A stretch of DNA of 64,000 nt from Mycolicibacterium neoaurum VKM Ac-1815D (GCF_000317305.3 NC_023036.2:4836001-4900000); one strand, 5' to 3'. Shown: positions 51,079 through 59,825, counted from the stretch's first letter. The notes: generated by a model not told the origin, from the letters alone. A program made the numbers and translations.

Positions 51079-51330
51079 ATGCCCGAGGACACCGCACCGC
51101 AGCCGCCCGCCCTCCCGGCGCGGTTGCTCGACCCGGTCCCGGTGGTCGTGGTGATCGCGATCGCCTGGCTCGTCGCGGTGGTGCTCGCCTTCACCGTCCC
51201 TGCCCTGCACGACTGGCGGCCGATCACGGTGGCCGGAGTCGGCGTCGGCATTCTGGGTACGTCGATCTTCCTGTTGCAACGGCGCTCGGCCCGTCGTGGG
51301 GACCGCGGCGCGCAACAGGGCCTCACCTGA
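51079..51330 (+). CDS. DUF2530 membrane protein (Rv0879c-like)
   Basis: An 83-residue protein with two hydrophobic segments (~20-40 and ~49-66) and a basic tail (RRSARRGDR). It corresponds to Rv0879c (91 residues) and sits divergent from the MarR gene, as in M. tuberculosis. No function is known; a role regulated by the adjacent MarR is possible. The SRPBCC gene follows 14 bases later. Confidence 0.8.
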   Translation: MPEDTAPQPPALPARLLDPVPVVVVIAIAWLVAVVLAFTVPALHDWRPITVAGVGVGILGTSIFLLQRRSARRGDRGAQQGLT

Positions 51331-51344
51331 CAAGGAGCACACAC

Positions 51345-51800
51345 ATGGGAGCCCCACTGCTGCAAGCCCAGATCGATATCGATGCCCCGCCGGCAAAGGT
51401 GTGGGCACTGATATCGGATCTGAGCCGGATGCCCGAATGGAGCCCGCAGACGCGCAAGATGAAGTTGCTCGGCGGGATGCGGGTCGGCGCCAAGACGGTG
51501 AACGTCAACCGGCGAGGCCTGCAGGCATGGCCGACGACGAGCACCATCACCGCGATCGAGCCCGAGCGCAGGCTGGCATTCCGGGTGGACCTGAACGGGA
51601 CCGAGTGGAGCTACGAGTTGGAGCCCATCGACGGCGGCACCAGGGTCATCGAGAGCCGCCGCGCACCCAACGGCGTCAAGAAGGTGTCGACGGTGCTGGT
51701 CAACGCCATGATGGGCGGTGTGCCCAGCTTCGAAGAGGAGTTGGTCGACGGCATGAATCAGACGCTCGCTCGCATCAAGGACGCCGCCGAACGCGGCTGA
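51345..51800 (+). CDS. SRPBCC/START-like ligand-binding protein
   Basis: A 151-residue helix-grip fold protein of the polyketide cyclase/dehydrase SRPBCC group. The opening IDIDAPPAKVWALISDLSRMPEWSPQT and the strand/helix ends (TEWSYELEPIDGGTRVIESR; EEELVDGMNQTLARIK) are typical. It probably binds a hydrophobic small molecule. ATG 51345 follows an AAGGAG ribosome site. It is in one direction with DUF2530 and ends ten bases before the convergent DUF3027 gene. Confidence 0.85.
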   Translation: MGAPLLQAQIDIDAPPAKVWALISDLSRMPEWSPQTRKMKLLGGMRVGAKTVNVNRRGLQAWPTTSTITAIEPERRLAFRVDLNGTEWSYELEPIDGGTRVIESRRAPNGVKKVSTVLVNAMMGGVPSFEEELVDGMNQTLARIKDAAERG

Positions 51801-51810
51801 GCGGCCCGGC

Positions 51811-52593
51811 TCAGGTCAGGTCGAGGACGCCGTCGTCGAACGGCACGTACAGCGGCGAGCCGGACCCGGCGGGAACCGGAGTGTCCGAATGCGCGCCGCA
51901 GCCGTACGTGCTCTCGACCACGCGGCCGTCGGCGGACAACTCGTTGCAGCAGACCCCGAACAGGGTGCCCAACGACCCGGACAACTGCACGTAGAAACCA
52001 CATTCGCGGCACACCCGCTTGGTGGCCCGCGCCATCGCCGATGACGGGCCGAATTCGCCTTCGTGCCAACGTTCTGCCGCGTCGAGGCGGCCCTCCAGGC
52101 TCAGCACACGGCGCCGGCCCAAGCCGATCTCGCCGGCCAGCTCGTCGAGTTCGGGGTCGCCGCTGGACAGATAGCCGGGGACCAACCGGGGATCATCGGG
52201 CGGGGTGGCCAACAGGTCGCCGGGACTCAGATCGCCGGGCTGGACGCGTTCGTCCCAGGGCACCCACTGCGGCGCCAGCAGGGCCGTCGGGCCCGGCACC
52301 AACACGACCTCGCTGATGGTCACATGATCGGCGCCGGGGTAGGCGGCGACCACCACGGCCCACTGCCAACCCTGATAGCCCGGTTGCACGGCCAGGAAGC
52401 GATGGGTTGCCGCCGACTGGTCGTCGAACACCGCGCCGAGGTACTCACCGATCGAGTCGGGTCCGCTGACCTCCTCGATCGCTTCGCGCGCAGGCCCGAC
52501 GGCGCCCATCAGCAAGGCTTCCAGGGCTGGCGCTCGCTCGGGCGACACCTCGGTGTCCGGGGCGGAGTTCTCGGCTTCGGTCATGCTGTCCAT
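51811..52593 (-). CDS. DUF3027 protein (Rv0877-like)
   Basis: A 260-residue cytosolic protein. The central part is GWQWAVVVAAYPGADHVTISEVVLVPGPTALLAPQWVPW (~70-108). The C-terminus has cysteine pairs, CRECGFYVQ and CCNELSADGR followed by YGCGAHSD, likely a small zinc-binding unit. This is DUF3027, known as Rv0877 (262 residues) in M. tuberculosis. No function is assigned. ATG 52593 or 52584 may start it. It diverges from the MFS gene, with 87 bases between. Confidence 0.82.
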   Translation of the reverse strand: MDSMTEAENSAPDTEVSPERAPALEALLMGAVGPAREAIEEVSGPDSIGEYLGAVFDDQSAATHRFLAVQPGYQGWQWAVVVAAYPGADHVTISEVVLVPGPTALLAPQWVPWDERVQPGDLSPGDLLATPPDDPRLVPGYLSSGDPELDELAGEIGLGRRRVLSLEGRLDAAERWHEGEFGPSSAMARATKRVCRECGFYVQLSGSLGTLFGVCCNELSADGRVVESTYGCGAHSDTPVPAGSGSPLYVPFDDGVLDLT

Positions 52594-52680
52594 CGGCGTC
52601 CATATTGCCTGACCCGACCCGTCGGAGCCACACCGGTGGCCTGCACGCGGGTGCGCAGGTCTTGAGGGACAATCGAGCAC

Positions 52681-54327
52681 GTGTCTTCCCGGGATCCCCG
52701 CTACCACCCGCCGCGGCCGCCGTCGGCCGACGAGCACCCGGGCATGGCCAACTATCCCAGCGACGCCGACCTCCCCCGGCAACGCAGGCAGCAGACGCCC
52801 AGCGCCAACCGTTGGCTGCCACCCCTCGACGACCAGACCACCAACCACCGACGTAACGATCCACCGCCGCCGCGCAGCAGCGCCACCGGCGGCGAGCGCA
52901 TCACGGTCACCCGCGCCGCCGCCCAGCGCAGCCGTGAGATGGGATCACGGATGTACGGCCTGGTGCACCGCGCCGCCACCGCCGACGGCGCCGACAAATC
53001 CGGTCTGACGGCGCTGACATGGCCGGTGGTCGCCAACTTCGCGGTGGACGCGGCGATGGCGGTGGCGCTGGCCAACACCCTGTTCTTCGCGGCGGCCTCC
53101 GGGGAGAGCAAGAGCAAGGTCGCGCTGTATCTGTTGATCACCATCGCGCCGTTCGCGGTGATCGCACCCCTGATCGGCCCGGCCCTCGACCGACTTCAGC
53201 ACGGCCGCCGGGTGGCGCTGGCGTGCTCGTTCGCCGCCCGCACCGTGCTGGTCGTGGTGCTGATCGCCAACTACGACGGCGCGACGGGCAGCTTCCCGTC
53301 CTGGGTGCTGTACCCGTGCGCGCTCGGAATGATGGTCTTGTCCAAGTCTTTCAGTGTGTTGCGCAGTGCGGTGACACCGCGCGTGCTGCCGCCGTCGATC
53401 GACCTGGTGCGGGTGAACTCCAGGCTGACGACATTCGGGCTCATCTTCGGGACGATGATCGGCGGCGGTATCGCTGCGGGCTCGGAGTATCTGTTCAACA
53501 TGCTCGAACTGCCCGGCGCGCTGTATGTGCTCGTCGCCGCGACCGTCGGCGGCGCCATCCTGGCCATGCGCATCCCGAAGTGGGTGGAGGTCACCACCGG
53601 TGAGGTGCCCGCCACACTGAGCTATCACGGTGGCACCGACCAGCTGCGCAGGCGCCCGGATCGCAGCGCCGCCCGGCAACCACTGGGCCGCAACATCATC
53701 ACCAGCCTCTGGGGAAACTGCACGATCAAGGTGATGGTCGGTTTCCTGTTCCTGTATCCGGCCTTCGTGGCCAAGGCGCACGGCGCCGGCGGTTGGGAAC
53801 AGCTGCGCATCCTCGGCCTCATCGGCGCCGCCGCGGCCATCGGCAACTTCGCCGGAAACTTCACCGCCGCGCGGCTCAAGCTCGGTAGGCCTGCCCTGCT
53901 GGTGGTCCGCGCGGCCATCGTCGTGACGGCGGCGGCGTTGGCGGCCGCGGTCACCGGCAACCTGCTGGTCGCCGCCGCGGCAACGCTGATCACCTCCGGC
54001 TCCAGCGCCATCGCGAAGGCATCGCTGGACGCATCGCTGCAGGACGACCTGCCCGAGGAATCGCGGGCCTCGGCATTCGGCCGCTCCGAATCGGTGTTGC
54101 AGCTGGCCTGGGTGCTCGGCGGGGCGACCGGCGTTCTCATCTACACCGAACTGTGGGCGGGCTTCACGACCGTCACCGCGATACTGATTCTGGGGCTGGC
54201 ACAGACATTGGTCAGTTACAACGGCGCATCACTCATCCCGGGATTTGGCGGCAACCGTCCCGTCCTGGCCGAAACCGAAGGCGGCATCCTGAACTCCCCC
54301 GATCCCACCGTCCGGAGCCATCGATGA
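52681..54327 (+). CDS. MFS-type membrane protein (Rv0876c-like)
   Basis: A 548-residue protein. The N-terminal ~110 residues are hydrophilic and Pro/Arg-rich. About eleven to twelve hydrophobic segments follow, with PLIGPALDRLQHGRRVALA in the place of the conserved motif between helices 2 and 3. Length and location match Rv0876c (548). The transported compound is unknown. GTG start. A DUF2771 gene overlaps its stop by four bases. Confidence 0.84.
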   Translation: MSSRDPRYHPPRPPSADEHPGMANYPSDADLPRQRRQQTPSANRWLPPLDDQTTNHRRNDPPPPRSSATGGERITVTRAAAQRSREMGSRMYGLVHRAATADGADKSGLTALTWPVVANFAVDAAMAVALANTLFFAAASGESKSKVALYLLITIAPFAVIAPLIGPALDRLQHGRRVALACSFAARTVLVVVLIANYDGATGSFPSWVLYPCALGMMVLSKSFSVLRSAVTPRVLPPSIDLVRVNSRLTTFGLIFGTMIGGGIAAGSEYLFNMLELPGALYVLVAATVGGAILAMRIPKWVEVTTGEVPATLSYHGGTDQLRRRPDRSAARQPLGRNIITSLWGNCTIKVMVGFLFLYPAFVAKAHGAGGWEQLRILGLIGAAAAIGNFAGNFTAARLKLGRPALLVVRAAIVVTAAALAAAVTGNLLVAAAATLITSGSSAIAKASLDASLQDDLPEESRASAFGRSESVLQLAWVLGGATGVLIYTELWAGFTTVTAILILGLAQTLVSYNGASLIPGFGGNRPVLAETEGGILNSPDPTVRSHR

Positions 54328-54857
54328 AGCGCGGCCTGGCAGCCCTCGCCATCGTCGCACTGCTGGCCACCGCGGGCACCGTCGCGTTGGTGATGCAGCT
54401 GCGCAAGCAGCCGCACAGCCCGTTCCCGCAGATCAGCGCCTACTCACACGGGGAGACCGTCCGCATCGGACCGTACTTCTACTGCAGTGTGGAAAATCTC
54501 GATGATTGCGAGAACCCGGAGACGACGGGCGAGCTCACCCTCACCTCGCGTAGCGCGCTGCAGCTTTCCGTCGAGCCTGCGATTGCCAGGGCGCCCTGGT
54601 GGCTGGCACGCACGTACGAGGGTGCCGATGCCGCGATCGTGCAGGAGTTCCGCCCGAATACCAGGACGGCGGTGACGATCCCGCCGATCGACGCGCGGTA
54701 CGGCAGGCTGACCGGAGTGGTGGTACAGCTGCCGACACTGGTACGTGACGAGTTCGGCAACGAGTTCCCGCTACCGCACGCCGAATGGTCGGTGCGCACC
54801 GTCTGGGAGCCCTCCGCGCAGTACCCGGAGTCGGTGTCGGATTACCCCGGTCACTGA
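54324..54857 (+). CDS. DUF2771 exported protein (Rv0875c-like)
   Basis: A 177-residue protein with an N-terminal signal or anchor helix (~5-24) and a mature part with two cysteines (YFYCSVENLDDCEN, ~54-67) that could form a disulfide. The rest is strand-rich. This is DUF2771, the counterpart of Rv0875c. Its ATG overlaps the MFS stop (ATGA), which suggests it is a partner of that membrane protein. It ends with a seven-base overlap to the convergent hydroquinone reductase gene. Confidence 0.82.
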   Translation: MKRGLAALAIVALLATAGTVALVMQLRKQPHSPFPQISAYSHGETVRIGPYFYCSVENLDDCENPETTGELTLTSRSALQLSVEPAIARAPWWLARTYEGADAAIVQEFRPNTRTAVTIPPIDARYGRLTGVVVQLPTLVRDEFGNEFPLPHAEWSVRTVWEPSAQYPESVSDYPGH

Positions 54858-55858
54858 CCGGCGGTGTGCCCGGCCGGTACCCGCTCGCCCTCACGCGTGG
54901 GCCCAGGCGGCGTGCCGTCGCCGAATGGCCTGCCGCCCAGGGATTCCCGGCCGTGCGGTGTCAGCCAGCCGGCCAGCTCCGGCCCCTTCGGGACGACCTG
55001 GGTGGGGTTGATGTCGGTGTGCACGATGTAGTAGTGCTGTTTGATCTGCACGAAGTCGGTCGTGTCGCCGAAGCCCGGGGTCTGGAACAGATCACGCGCA
55101 TAGGCCCACAGCACCGGCATCTCGGAGAGCTTCGACCGGTTGCACTTGAAGTGTCCGTGGTAGACGGGATCGAACCGCGCCAGGGTGGTGAACAGCCGCA
55201 CATCGGCCTCGGTGATGGTGTCGCCGACCAGATACCTTTGCGCGGAGAGCCTTTCGGTCAGCCAATCCAGCGCGGTGAACAGCCGGTCGTAGGCGGCGTC
55301 GTAGGCGTTCTGGGATCCGGCGAATCCGCAGCGGTAGACCCCGTTGTTGACCTCGGTGTAGATGCGCTGGGCCACCTCGTCGATCTCATCGCGCAGCGGT
55401 TCGGGATAGAGCTGCGGGGCGCCCTCGCGGTGATACTGCGTACACTCGGTGGAGAAGTCCAAGGTGATCTGGGCGAAGTCGTTGGTGACCACCTGGCCGG
55501 TGGGCACGTCGACGATGGCGGGCACCGTGACGCCCTTGGGGTAGTCCGGGATGCGCTTGTCATAGGCATCGCGCAGATAGTGGATGCCCAACACCGGATC
55601 GACCCCGTCGGGATCGAGGTCGAAGGTCCAGCTGCGCTCGTCGTGGGTGGGTCCGCAGAATCCGATGGACAACACGTCCTCCAGGCCCAGCAGCCGGCGC
55701 ACGATGATCGCGCGATTGGCCCATGGGCACGCCCGTGCCACCACCAACCGGTAGCGGCCGGGCTCGACGGGATAACCGTCGGCACCGTCGGCGGTGATGC
55801 GGGTGTCGATGTACTTGGTGTCGCGGCTGAACTCACCCTCGGGGTTCACATAGCTCAT
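54851..55858 (-). CDS. Glutathionyl-hydroquinone reductase-type GST (omega class)
   Basis: A 335-residue protein of the ECM4/YqjG family. The thioredoxin-like N-domain has the catalytic Cys44 in ACPWANRAIIVRRL. VTNDFAQITLDFS and a helical C-domain with RYLVGDTITEADVRLFTTLARFD follow. The family reduces glutathionyl-hydroquinones. Mycobacteria make mycothiol, not glutathione, so the natural thiol here may differ. The ~40-residue C-terminal extension is Pro/Gly/Arg-rich. ATG 55858 opens a separate leftward gene, not in the same transcript as cspB. Confidence 0.86.
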   Translation of the reverse strand: MSYVNPEGEFSRDTKYIDTRITADGADGYPVEPGRYRLVVARACPWANRAIIVRRLLGLEDVLSIGFCGPTHDERSWTFDLDPDGVDPVLGIHYLRDAYDKRIPDYPKGVTVPAIVDVPTGQVVTNDFAQITLDFSTECTQYHREGAPQLYPEPLRDEIDEVAQRIYTEVNNGVYRCGFAGSQNAYDAAYDRLFTALDWLTERLSAQRYLVGDTITEADVRLFTTLARFDPVYHGHFKCNRSKLSEMPVLWAYARDLFQTPGFGDTTDFVQIKQHYYIVHTDINPTQVVPKGPELAGWLTPHGRESLGGRPFGDGTPPGPTREGERVPAGHTAGQ

Positions 55859-55911
55859 GGCACCAGTGTTCCCAATTTCGCGCCAAAACCCGCAGTCTCG
55901 GCGCGGACGAT

Positions 55912-56331
55912 CTAGGCGTCGAGCTCGCGCGCCACTGCCTTGACGACCTCGGACACCCGCCGGGCGACCTTGCGGTCGGGGTACTTGCCGTTGCGCAACT
56001 CGGGCTGGATCGTGCTCTCCAGCAGCGTGATCAGGTCACCGATCATGCCGTGCAGCTCATCGGGGGTGTGCTTGCGCTCGACGGTGGCCGTCTCACGGCG
56101 CGTCCGCGACAGGCTCGGCGGCGGATCGATCAGCTTGACCTGCAGCGCCTGCGGGCCGCGGCGGCCGGCGGCAATGCCGAACTCGACCTTCTGGCCGGCC
56201 TTGAGTCCCTCGACACCCGAGGGCAGCGCCGAGGAGCGCACGTAGACGTCCTCGCCCTCCTCCTGGGAGAGAAAGCCGAAGCCCTTCTCGGAGTCGTACC
56301 ACTTCACCTTGCCGGTCGGCACTGCTGTCAC
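55912..56331 (-). CDS. cspB: Cold-shock-domain protein CspB (Rv0871-like)
   Basis: A 139-residue protein. The N-terminal cold-shock domain has the RNP motifs KGFGFL (~16-21) and EDVYVRSSAL (~27-36). A ~70-residue C-terminal extension ends KVARRVSEVVKAVARELDA and may form helices. It binds single-stranded nucleic acid, probably as an RNA chaperone. It resembles Rv0871 (135 residues). GTG 56331 or GTG 56322 are both reasonable starts; the latter aligns best with the tuberculosis protein. Confidence 0.92.
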   Translation of the reverse strand: MTAVPTGKVKWYDSEKGFGFLSQEEGEDVYVRSSALPSGVEGLKAGQKVEFGIAAGRRGPQALQVKLIDPPPSLSRTRRETATVERKHTPDELHGMIGDLITLLESTIQPELRNGKYPDRKVARRVSEVVKAVARELDA

Positions 56332-56432
56332 CCGTTCACTCGGTAGATCACATAATTAATGCGTCCCGCCTGCGCAGGACGCAATGGCTTTGATCCTAAC
56401 AAGTAGGCTGGGCGGACAGCCCGGAGGAGACC

Positions 56433-56831
56433 ATGCGCCTGATCCTGAACGTCATCTGGTTGATCTTCGGTGGGCTCTGGCTGGCACTTGGCTACTTCCT
56501 CGCCGGGATCATCTGCTTCATCTTGATCGTCACCATCCCGTTCGGGTTTGCCGCCTTCCGCATCGGCGTCTACGCCCTGTGGCCGTTCGGCTACAAGGTC
56601 GTCGACAAGCCCGGGGTGCGGCCCGGCGCAGCGATCGGCAACGTCATCTGGTTGATCGTCGCCGGGATCTGGCTGGCGATCGGTCATGTGCTCTCCGCAA
56701 TCGCCTTCGCCATCACCATCATCGGCATCCCGCTGGCCATCGCGACACTCAAGCTGATCCCGGTCTCGCTGATGCCGCTGGGCAAGGAGATCGTGCCGAC
56801 CGACGAACCGTTCGCCGGAGTCGCGCGGTGA
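56433..56831 (+). CDS. YccF-domain inner membrane protein (Rv0870c-like)
   Basis: A 132-residue membrane protein with two repeats of a YccF-type module: LNVIWLIFGGLWLALGY, then a matching IGNVIWLIVAGIWLAIGH at ~70-87. Each is followed by a hydrophobic TIPFGFAAFR or GIPLAIATLK hairpin. It is like Rv0870c. Function is unknown. It starts at ATG behind GGAGGA and overlaps the moaA2 GTG by four bases, so the two are cotranslated. The link to molybdopterin synthesis is only by location. Confidence 0.86.
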   Translation: MRLILNVIWLIFGGLWLALGYFLAGIICFILIVTIPFGFAAFRIGVYALWPFGYKVVDKPGVRPGAAIGNVIWLIVAGIWLAIGHVLSAIAFAITIIGIPLAIATLKLIPVSLMPLGKEIVPTDEPFAGVAR

Positions 56832-57883
56832 CGGTGACCAATCTCGGGCTGCCCATGCCGACGCGGCCGAACACTCCGGGCATGCCCACCCGCGGCCCGT
56901 TGGTCGACACCTTCGGCCGCGTCGCCACCGATCTGCGCGTCTCGTTGACCGACCGCTGCAATCTGCGCTGCACCTACTGCATGCCCGCCGAGGGCCTGGA
57001 CTGGTTGCCGGACAACCAGCTGCTGCGCGCCGACGAACTGGCCAGACTGCTGCGTATCGCCGTGACGCGGCTCGGCATCACCAGCATCCGGTTCACCGGC
57101 GGCGAGCCACTGGTGTCCCGGGACCTCGAAGCCACCATCGCCGCTGCGGCGGCATTACATCCCCGCCCCGAGATCGCCGTGACCACCAACGGCCTCGGTC
57201 TCAAGCGGCGCGCCAAGGCACTCAAGGACGCGGGCCTGAACCGGGTGAACGTCTCACTGGACACGGTCAACGCCGAACATTTCGCCCAGATCACCCGTCG
57301 CGACCGGCTCGATGATGTGTTGGCAGGCCTGGCAGCCGCCGCCGAGGCCGGCCTGGGACCGGTCAAGGTCAACGCGGTCCTGGATCCGCGCACCGGCCTC
57401 GACGACGTGGTGCCGCTGCTGCGCTTCTGCCTGGACCACGGCTACCAACTCCGGGTGATCGAGCAGATGCCACTGGACGCCGGCCATGAATGGTCGCGCG
57501 CCAAGACCATCGACGGTCAGACGGTCCTGGACACCCTGCGCCGACACTTCGACCTACGGCCCGACCCCAGCCCGCGGGGCTCGGCACCGGCCCAGTTGTG
57601 GCGGGTGGACGGCGGCACCGGGACCGTCGGCGTCATCGCCTCGGTCTCGGAGTCGTTCTGCGGGGCGTGTGACCGGACCCGGCTGACCGCCGACGGCCAG
57701 ATCCGCAACTGCCTGTTCGCGACGACGGAGACCGACCTGCGCCGGCTGCTACGCGACGGCGCGGACGACGACGACATCGAGGCGGCCTGGCGGTCGGCGA
57801 TGTGGGCGAAGGCGGCCGGACACGGCATCAACGACCCCAACTTCGTCCAGCCCGCACGACCGATGAGCGCGATCGGCGGCTAG
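56828..57883 (+). CDS. moaA2: GTP 3',8-cyclase MoaA2
   Basis: A 351-residue radical SAM enzyme for the first step of molybdenum cofactor synthesis, converting GTP to cyclic pyranopterin precursor together with MoaC. The N-terminal cluster motif is CNLRCTYC, with RFTGGEPLVSRDL for SAM. The C-terminal cluster has CGACDRTRLTADGQIRNC. M. tuberculosis MoaA2 is Rv0869c (360). GTG 56828 is four bases inside the yccF gene (GTGA). moaD2 follows after two bases. Confidence 0.95.
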   Translation: MTVTNLGLPMPTRPNTPGMPTRGPLVDTFGRVATDLRVSLTDRCNLRCTYCMPAEGLDWLPDNQLLRADELARLLRIAVTRLGITSIRFTGGEPLVSRDLEATIAAAAALHPRPEIAVTTNGLGLKRRAKALKDAGLNRVNVSLDTVNAEHFAQITRRDRLDDVLAGLAAAAEAGLGPVKVNAVLDPRTGLDDVVPLLRFCLDHGYQLRVIEQMPLDAGHEWSRAKTIDGQTVLDTLRRHFDLRPDPSPRGSAPAQLWRVDGGTGTVGVIASVSESFCGACDRTRLTADGQIRNCLFATTETDLRRLLRDGADDDDIEAAWRSAMWAKAAGHGINDPNFVQPARPMSAIGG

Positions 57884-57885
57884 CT

Positions 57886-58143
57886 GTGAGCGAGATAGAG
57901 ATAGAGGTCCGGTACTTCGCGGCCGCACGGGCGGCGGCAGGAACCGAGACCGAAACGTTGCGGGTTCCGGGCGGGACCACCGTGCTTGCCGTCGTCGACG
58001 AACTGGCCGGGCGCGGGCCCGAGTTGGCGAAAGTGCTCGCACGCTGCTCGTACCTGGTCGACGGAGTGGCGGTACGCGATAAAAACGTTCCGCTCTCAAC
58101 GTCCGAGACGCTCGACGTGTTACCCCCATTCGCCGGCGGATAG
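57886..58143 (+). CDS. moaD2: Molybdopterin synthase small subunit MoaD2
   Basis: An 85-residue ubiquitin-fold sulfur carrier ending PPFAGG; the C-terminal Gly-Gly accepts the thiocarboxylate used to make molybdopterin with MoaE. It matches Rv0868c. It starts with GTG two bases after moaA2. Its stop is two bases before a CRP-type site belonging to the rpfA promoter region. Confidence 0.93.
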   Translation: MSEIEIEVRYFAAARAAAGTETETLRVPGGTTVLAVVDELAGRGPELAKVLARCSYLVDGVAVRDKNVPLSTSETLDVLPPFAGG

Positions 58144-58144
58144 C

Positions 58145-58160
58145 CGTGATTTGCGTCACA
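58145..58160. promoter_or_regulatory. CRP-type site upstream of rpfA
   Basis: CGTGA-TTTGCG-TCACA matches TGTGA-N6-TCACA at nine of ten fixed bases. CRP (Rv3676) control of rpfA is established in M. tuberculosis. The site begins two bases after the moaD2 stop and lies about 100 bases upstream of the start predicted from the TAATGT box at 58241. Confidence 0.68.
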
Positions 58161-58240
58161 TAGCGAACCGGCCACCTGGGGTACACCTGCGGTTTGCGCC
58201 CGGAAAACACCTGCAGAAACGCCCGAGCTCCCTGCGCCTT

Positions 58241-58246
58241 TAATGT
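58241..58246 (+). promoter_or_regulatory. Possible -10 box for rpfA leader
   Basis: TAATGT matches TANNNT and would start a ~320-base leader that contains the whole riboswitch. No other box in 58161-58365 fits as well, but a weaker CATAGT lies at 58252-58257. The assignment is tentative. Confidence 0.35.
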
Positions 58247-58365
58247 CCTCTCATAGTTCTTAAGCACGGGAAACGCCGAGAGCCGACGGAGATGACGCTC
58301 CAAGGTTCACGGGCTAACGTCTTGCCAAGCCTTTCGACCCAAATCGGTTGGCCCGCCTTGACTGA

Positions 58366-58550
58366 TTGCGCCGAGCTCCATCCATCAGCCAAGGGACACA
58401 CCAACAAATTGGATGGAGGCGGGGGACCCACCGGTCCGCCGAACAAGCAGACCAGGGACCGCAAGGTTCCTTGGGGTGAAGCTCTGGTCACGACGACAGA
58501 GCCGGGCAACCTCTCCAGCCCGAACCCGACAGCTGACCTCGTGGGCGCTG
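58366..58550 (+). ncRNA. ydaO-yuaA type c-di-AMP riboswitch in rpfA leader
   Basis: The leader folds as a ydaO-type element. A closing stem GCGCC (58368-58372) pairs with GGCGC (58544-58548), and an eight-base stem CTCCATCC (58376-58383) pairs with GGATGGAG (58411-58418). Conserved family segments are GGGGACCCA, GGGGTGAAG, GCCGGGCAACCTCTCC, GCCCGAACCCGACAGCT and ACCTCGTGGGCGC. This class senses cyclic di-AMP and is known before rpf genes in actinobacteria; ligand binding usually turns the gene off. The rpfA ATG is at 58572. Confidence 0.88.
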
Positions 58551-58571
58551 ATGAGAGGACCTTTTACCTAC

Positions 58572-59825
58572 ATGAGTGGACGGCACCGTAAGCCCACGTC
58601 ATCGTCAATAAGCGTCGCGAAGATCGCCTTCACGGGTGCAGTCATCGGCGGCGGCAGCATCGCACTCGCCGGGCACGCCGGCGCCGCCACCGATGCCGAG
58701 TGGGACACCGTCGCGAACTGCGAGTCCAGCGGTAACTGGGCGATCAACACCGGCAACGGCTACCACGGTGGCTTGCAGTTCTCGCCGAGCACGTGGGCCG
58801 GACACGGCGGTGGCGAGTTCGCCCCGGCCGCCTATCTGGCCACCAAGGAAGAGCAGATCGCCGTCGCCGAACGGGTGCTCGCCAGCCAGGGCAAGGGCGC
58901 CTGGCCCACCTGCGGTCGTGGTCTGTCGGGCCCGACGCCGCGCAACGTGCTGCCCGAGCCTGCTCCGCTGGACAACCCGCTGGTGAATCCGCAGCTGCCG
59001 CCCCCGCCGCCTGCTCCCCTTCCGCCGGCTCCCCTGCCCCCGGCCCCGGTCGATGCGCTTGCCGCTCCCCTGCCGCCGGCCCCGCTGCCGCCCCCGCCCG
59101 CTCCGCTGCCCCCGGCCCCGATCGACGCCGTCCCGCTGGCCGCCCCTGCACCCCTGCCCCCGGCCCCGGCCCCGCTGCCTCCCGCACCGGCCCCGGCGCC
59201 CGTGGACGCCGTCGCACTCTCCGCTCCTGCCCCGCAGGCTCCGGTGGACCCCGCCGTGCCGCTGCCCGGCGCCCCCATCGACGCCCTGCCGCTGGACGCG
59301 CCGCTGCCGCCGGCCCCGGCCGTCAACGCCGCGAACTGGGACACCGCGGAGTCCGCGCCCCACCAACCGCAGCTGTGGTCGCTGGAGGCCCCGCTGCCGA
59401 TGGAGCCCGCTCCAGTGATCCCGGCACCCGCGCCTGCCCCGGCACCGGTGCCCGGGGCGCCCGTCGCGCCGCCCGCCTCGGATCCGGCCGCCCAGCCCGT
59501 CTCCGCTGACCAAGCCGTCCCGGCCGAGGGTGTGCCGCACCTGGTCAGCCCGGAGAACCTGCCGCCGGGAACCACCCTCAATCCGACTGCGCTTCCCAAC
59601 GAGGGCCCCAACGTCAGCTACCTGCGCCAGATCTGGAACGCGGTGCAGCAGCAGCAGATCACCGGCCGCGACGCCCTGCTCGCGATCACCACGCAGCGCT
59701 CGCTGGCCGGCGAGGCCCCCGGACCGCAGGTGCCGATGGCTCCGCCCGCGCCCGGCGCACCGCTGCCGCCGCCGGCCCCAGGCGCACCGGTCCTCACGCC
59801 GGTCCCGCCCGCGCCGCTGCCCTGA
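58572..59825 (+). CDS. rpfA: Resuscitation-promoting factor RpfA
   Basis: A 417-residue secreted protein. A signal peptide (~1-38, basic MSGRHRK start) leads into the Rpf transglycosylase domain (~40-115) with catalytic Glu51 in ANCESSGNW. A long Ala/Pro-rich region (~130-330) made of repeated PLPPAP- and APVDAL-like units follows. A conserved C-terminal helix ends the protein (VSYLRQIWNAVQQQQITGRDALLAI). Rpf enzymes cleave peptidoglycan and wake dormant cells. M. tuberculosis RpfA is Rv0867c (407). ATG 58572 is chosen by match to MSGRHRKPT; an in-frame ATG at 58551 lies at the riboswitch edge. Expression is likely under CRP and c-di-AMP control. Confidence 0.94.
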   Translation: MSGRHRKPTSSSISVAKIAFTGAVIGGGSIALAGHAGAATDAEWDTVANCESSGNWAINTGNGYHGGLQFSPSTWAGHGGGEFAPAAYLATKEEQIAVAERVLASQGKGAWPTCGRGLSGPTPRNVLPEPAPLDNPLVNPQLPPPPPAPLPPAPLPPAPVDALAAPLPPAPLPPPPAPLPPAPIDAVPLAAPAPLPPAPAPLPPAPAPAPVDAVALSAPAPQAPVDPAVPLPGAPIDALPLDAPLPPAPAVNAANWDTAESAPHQPQLWSLEAPLPMEPAPVIPAPAPAPAPVPGAPVAPPASDPAAQPVSADQAVPAEGVPHLVSPENLPPGTTLNPTALPNEGPNVSYLRQIWNAVQQQQITGRDALLAITTQRSLAGEAPGPQVPMAPPAPGAPLPPPAPGAPVLTPVPPAPLP

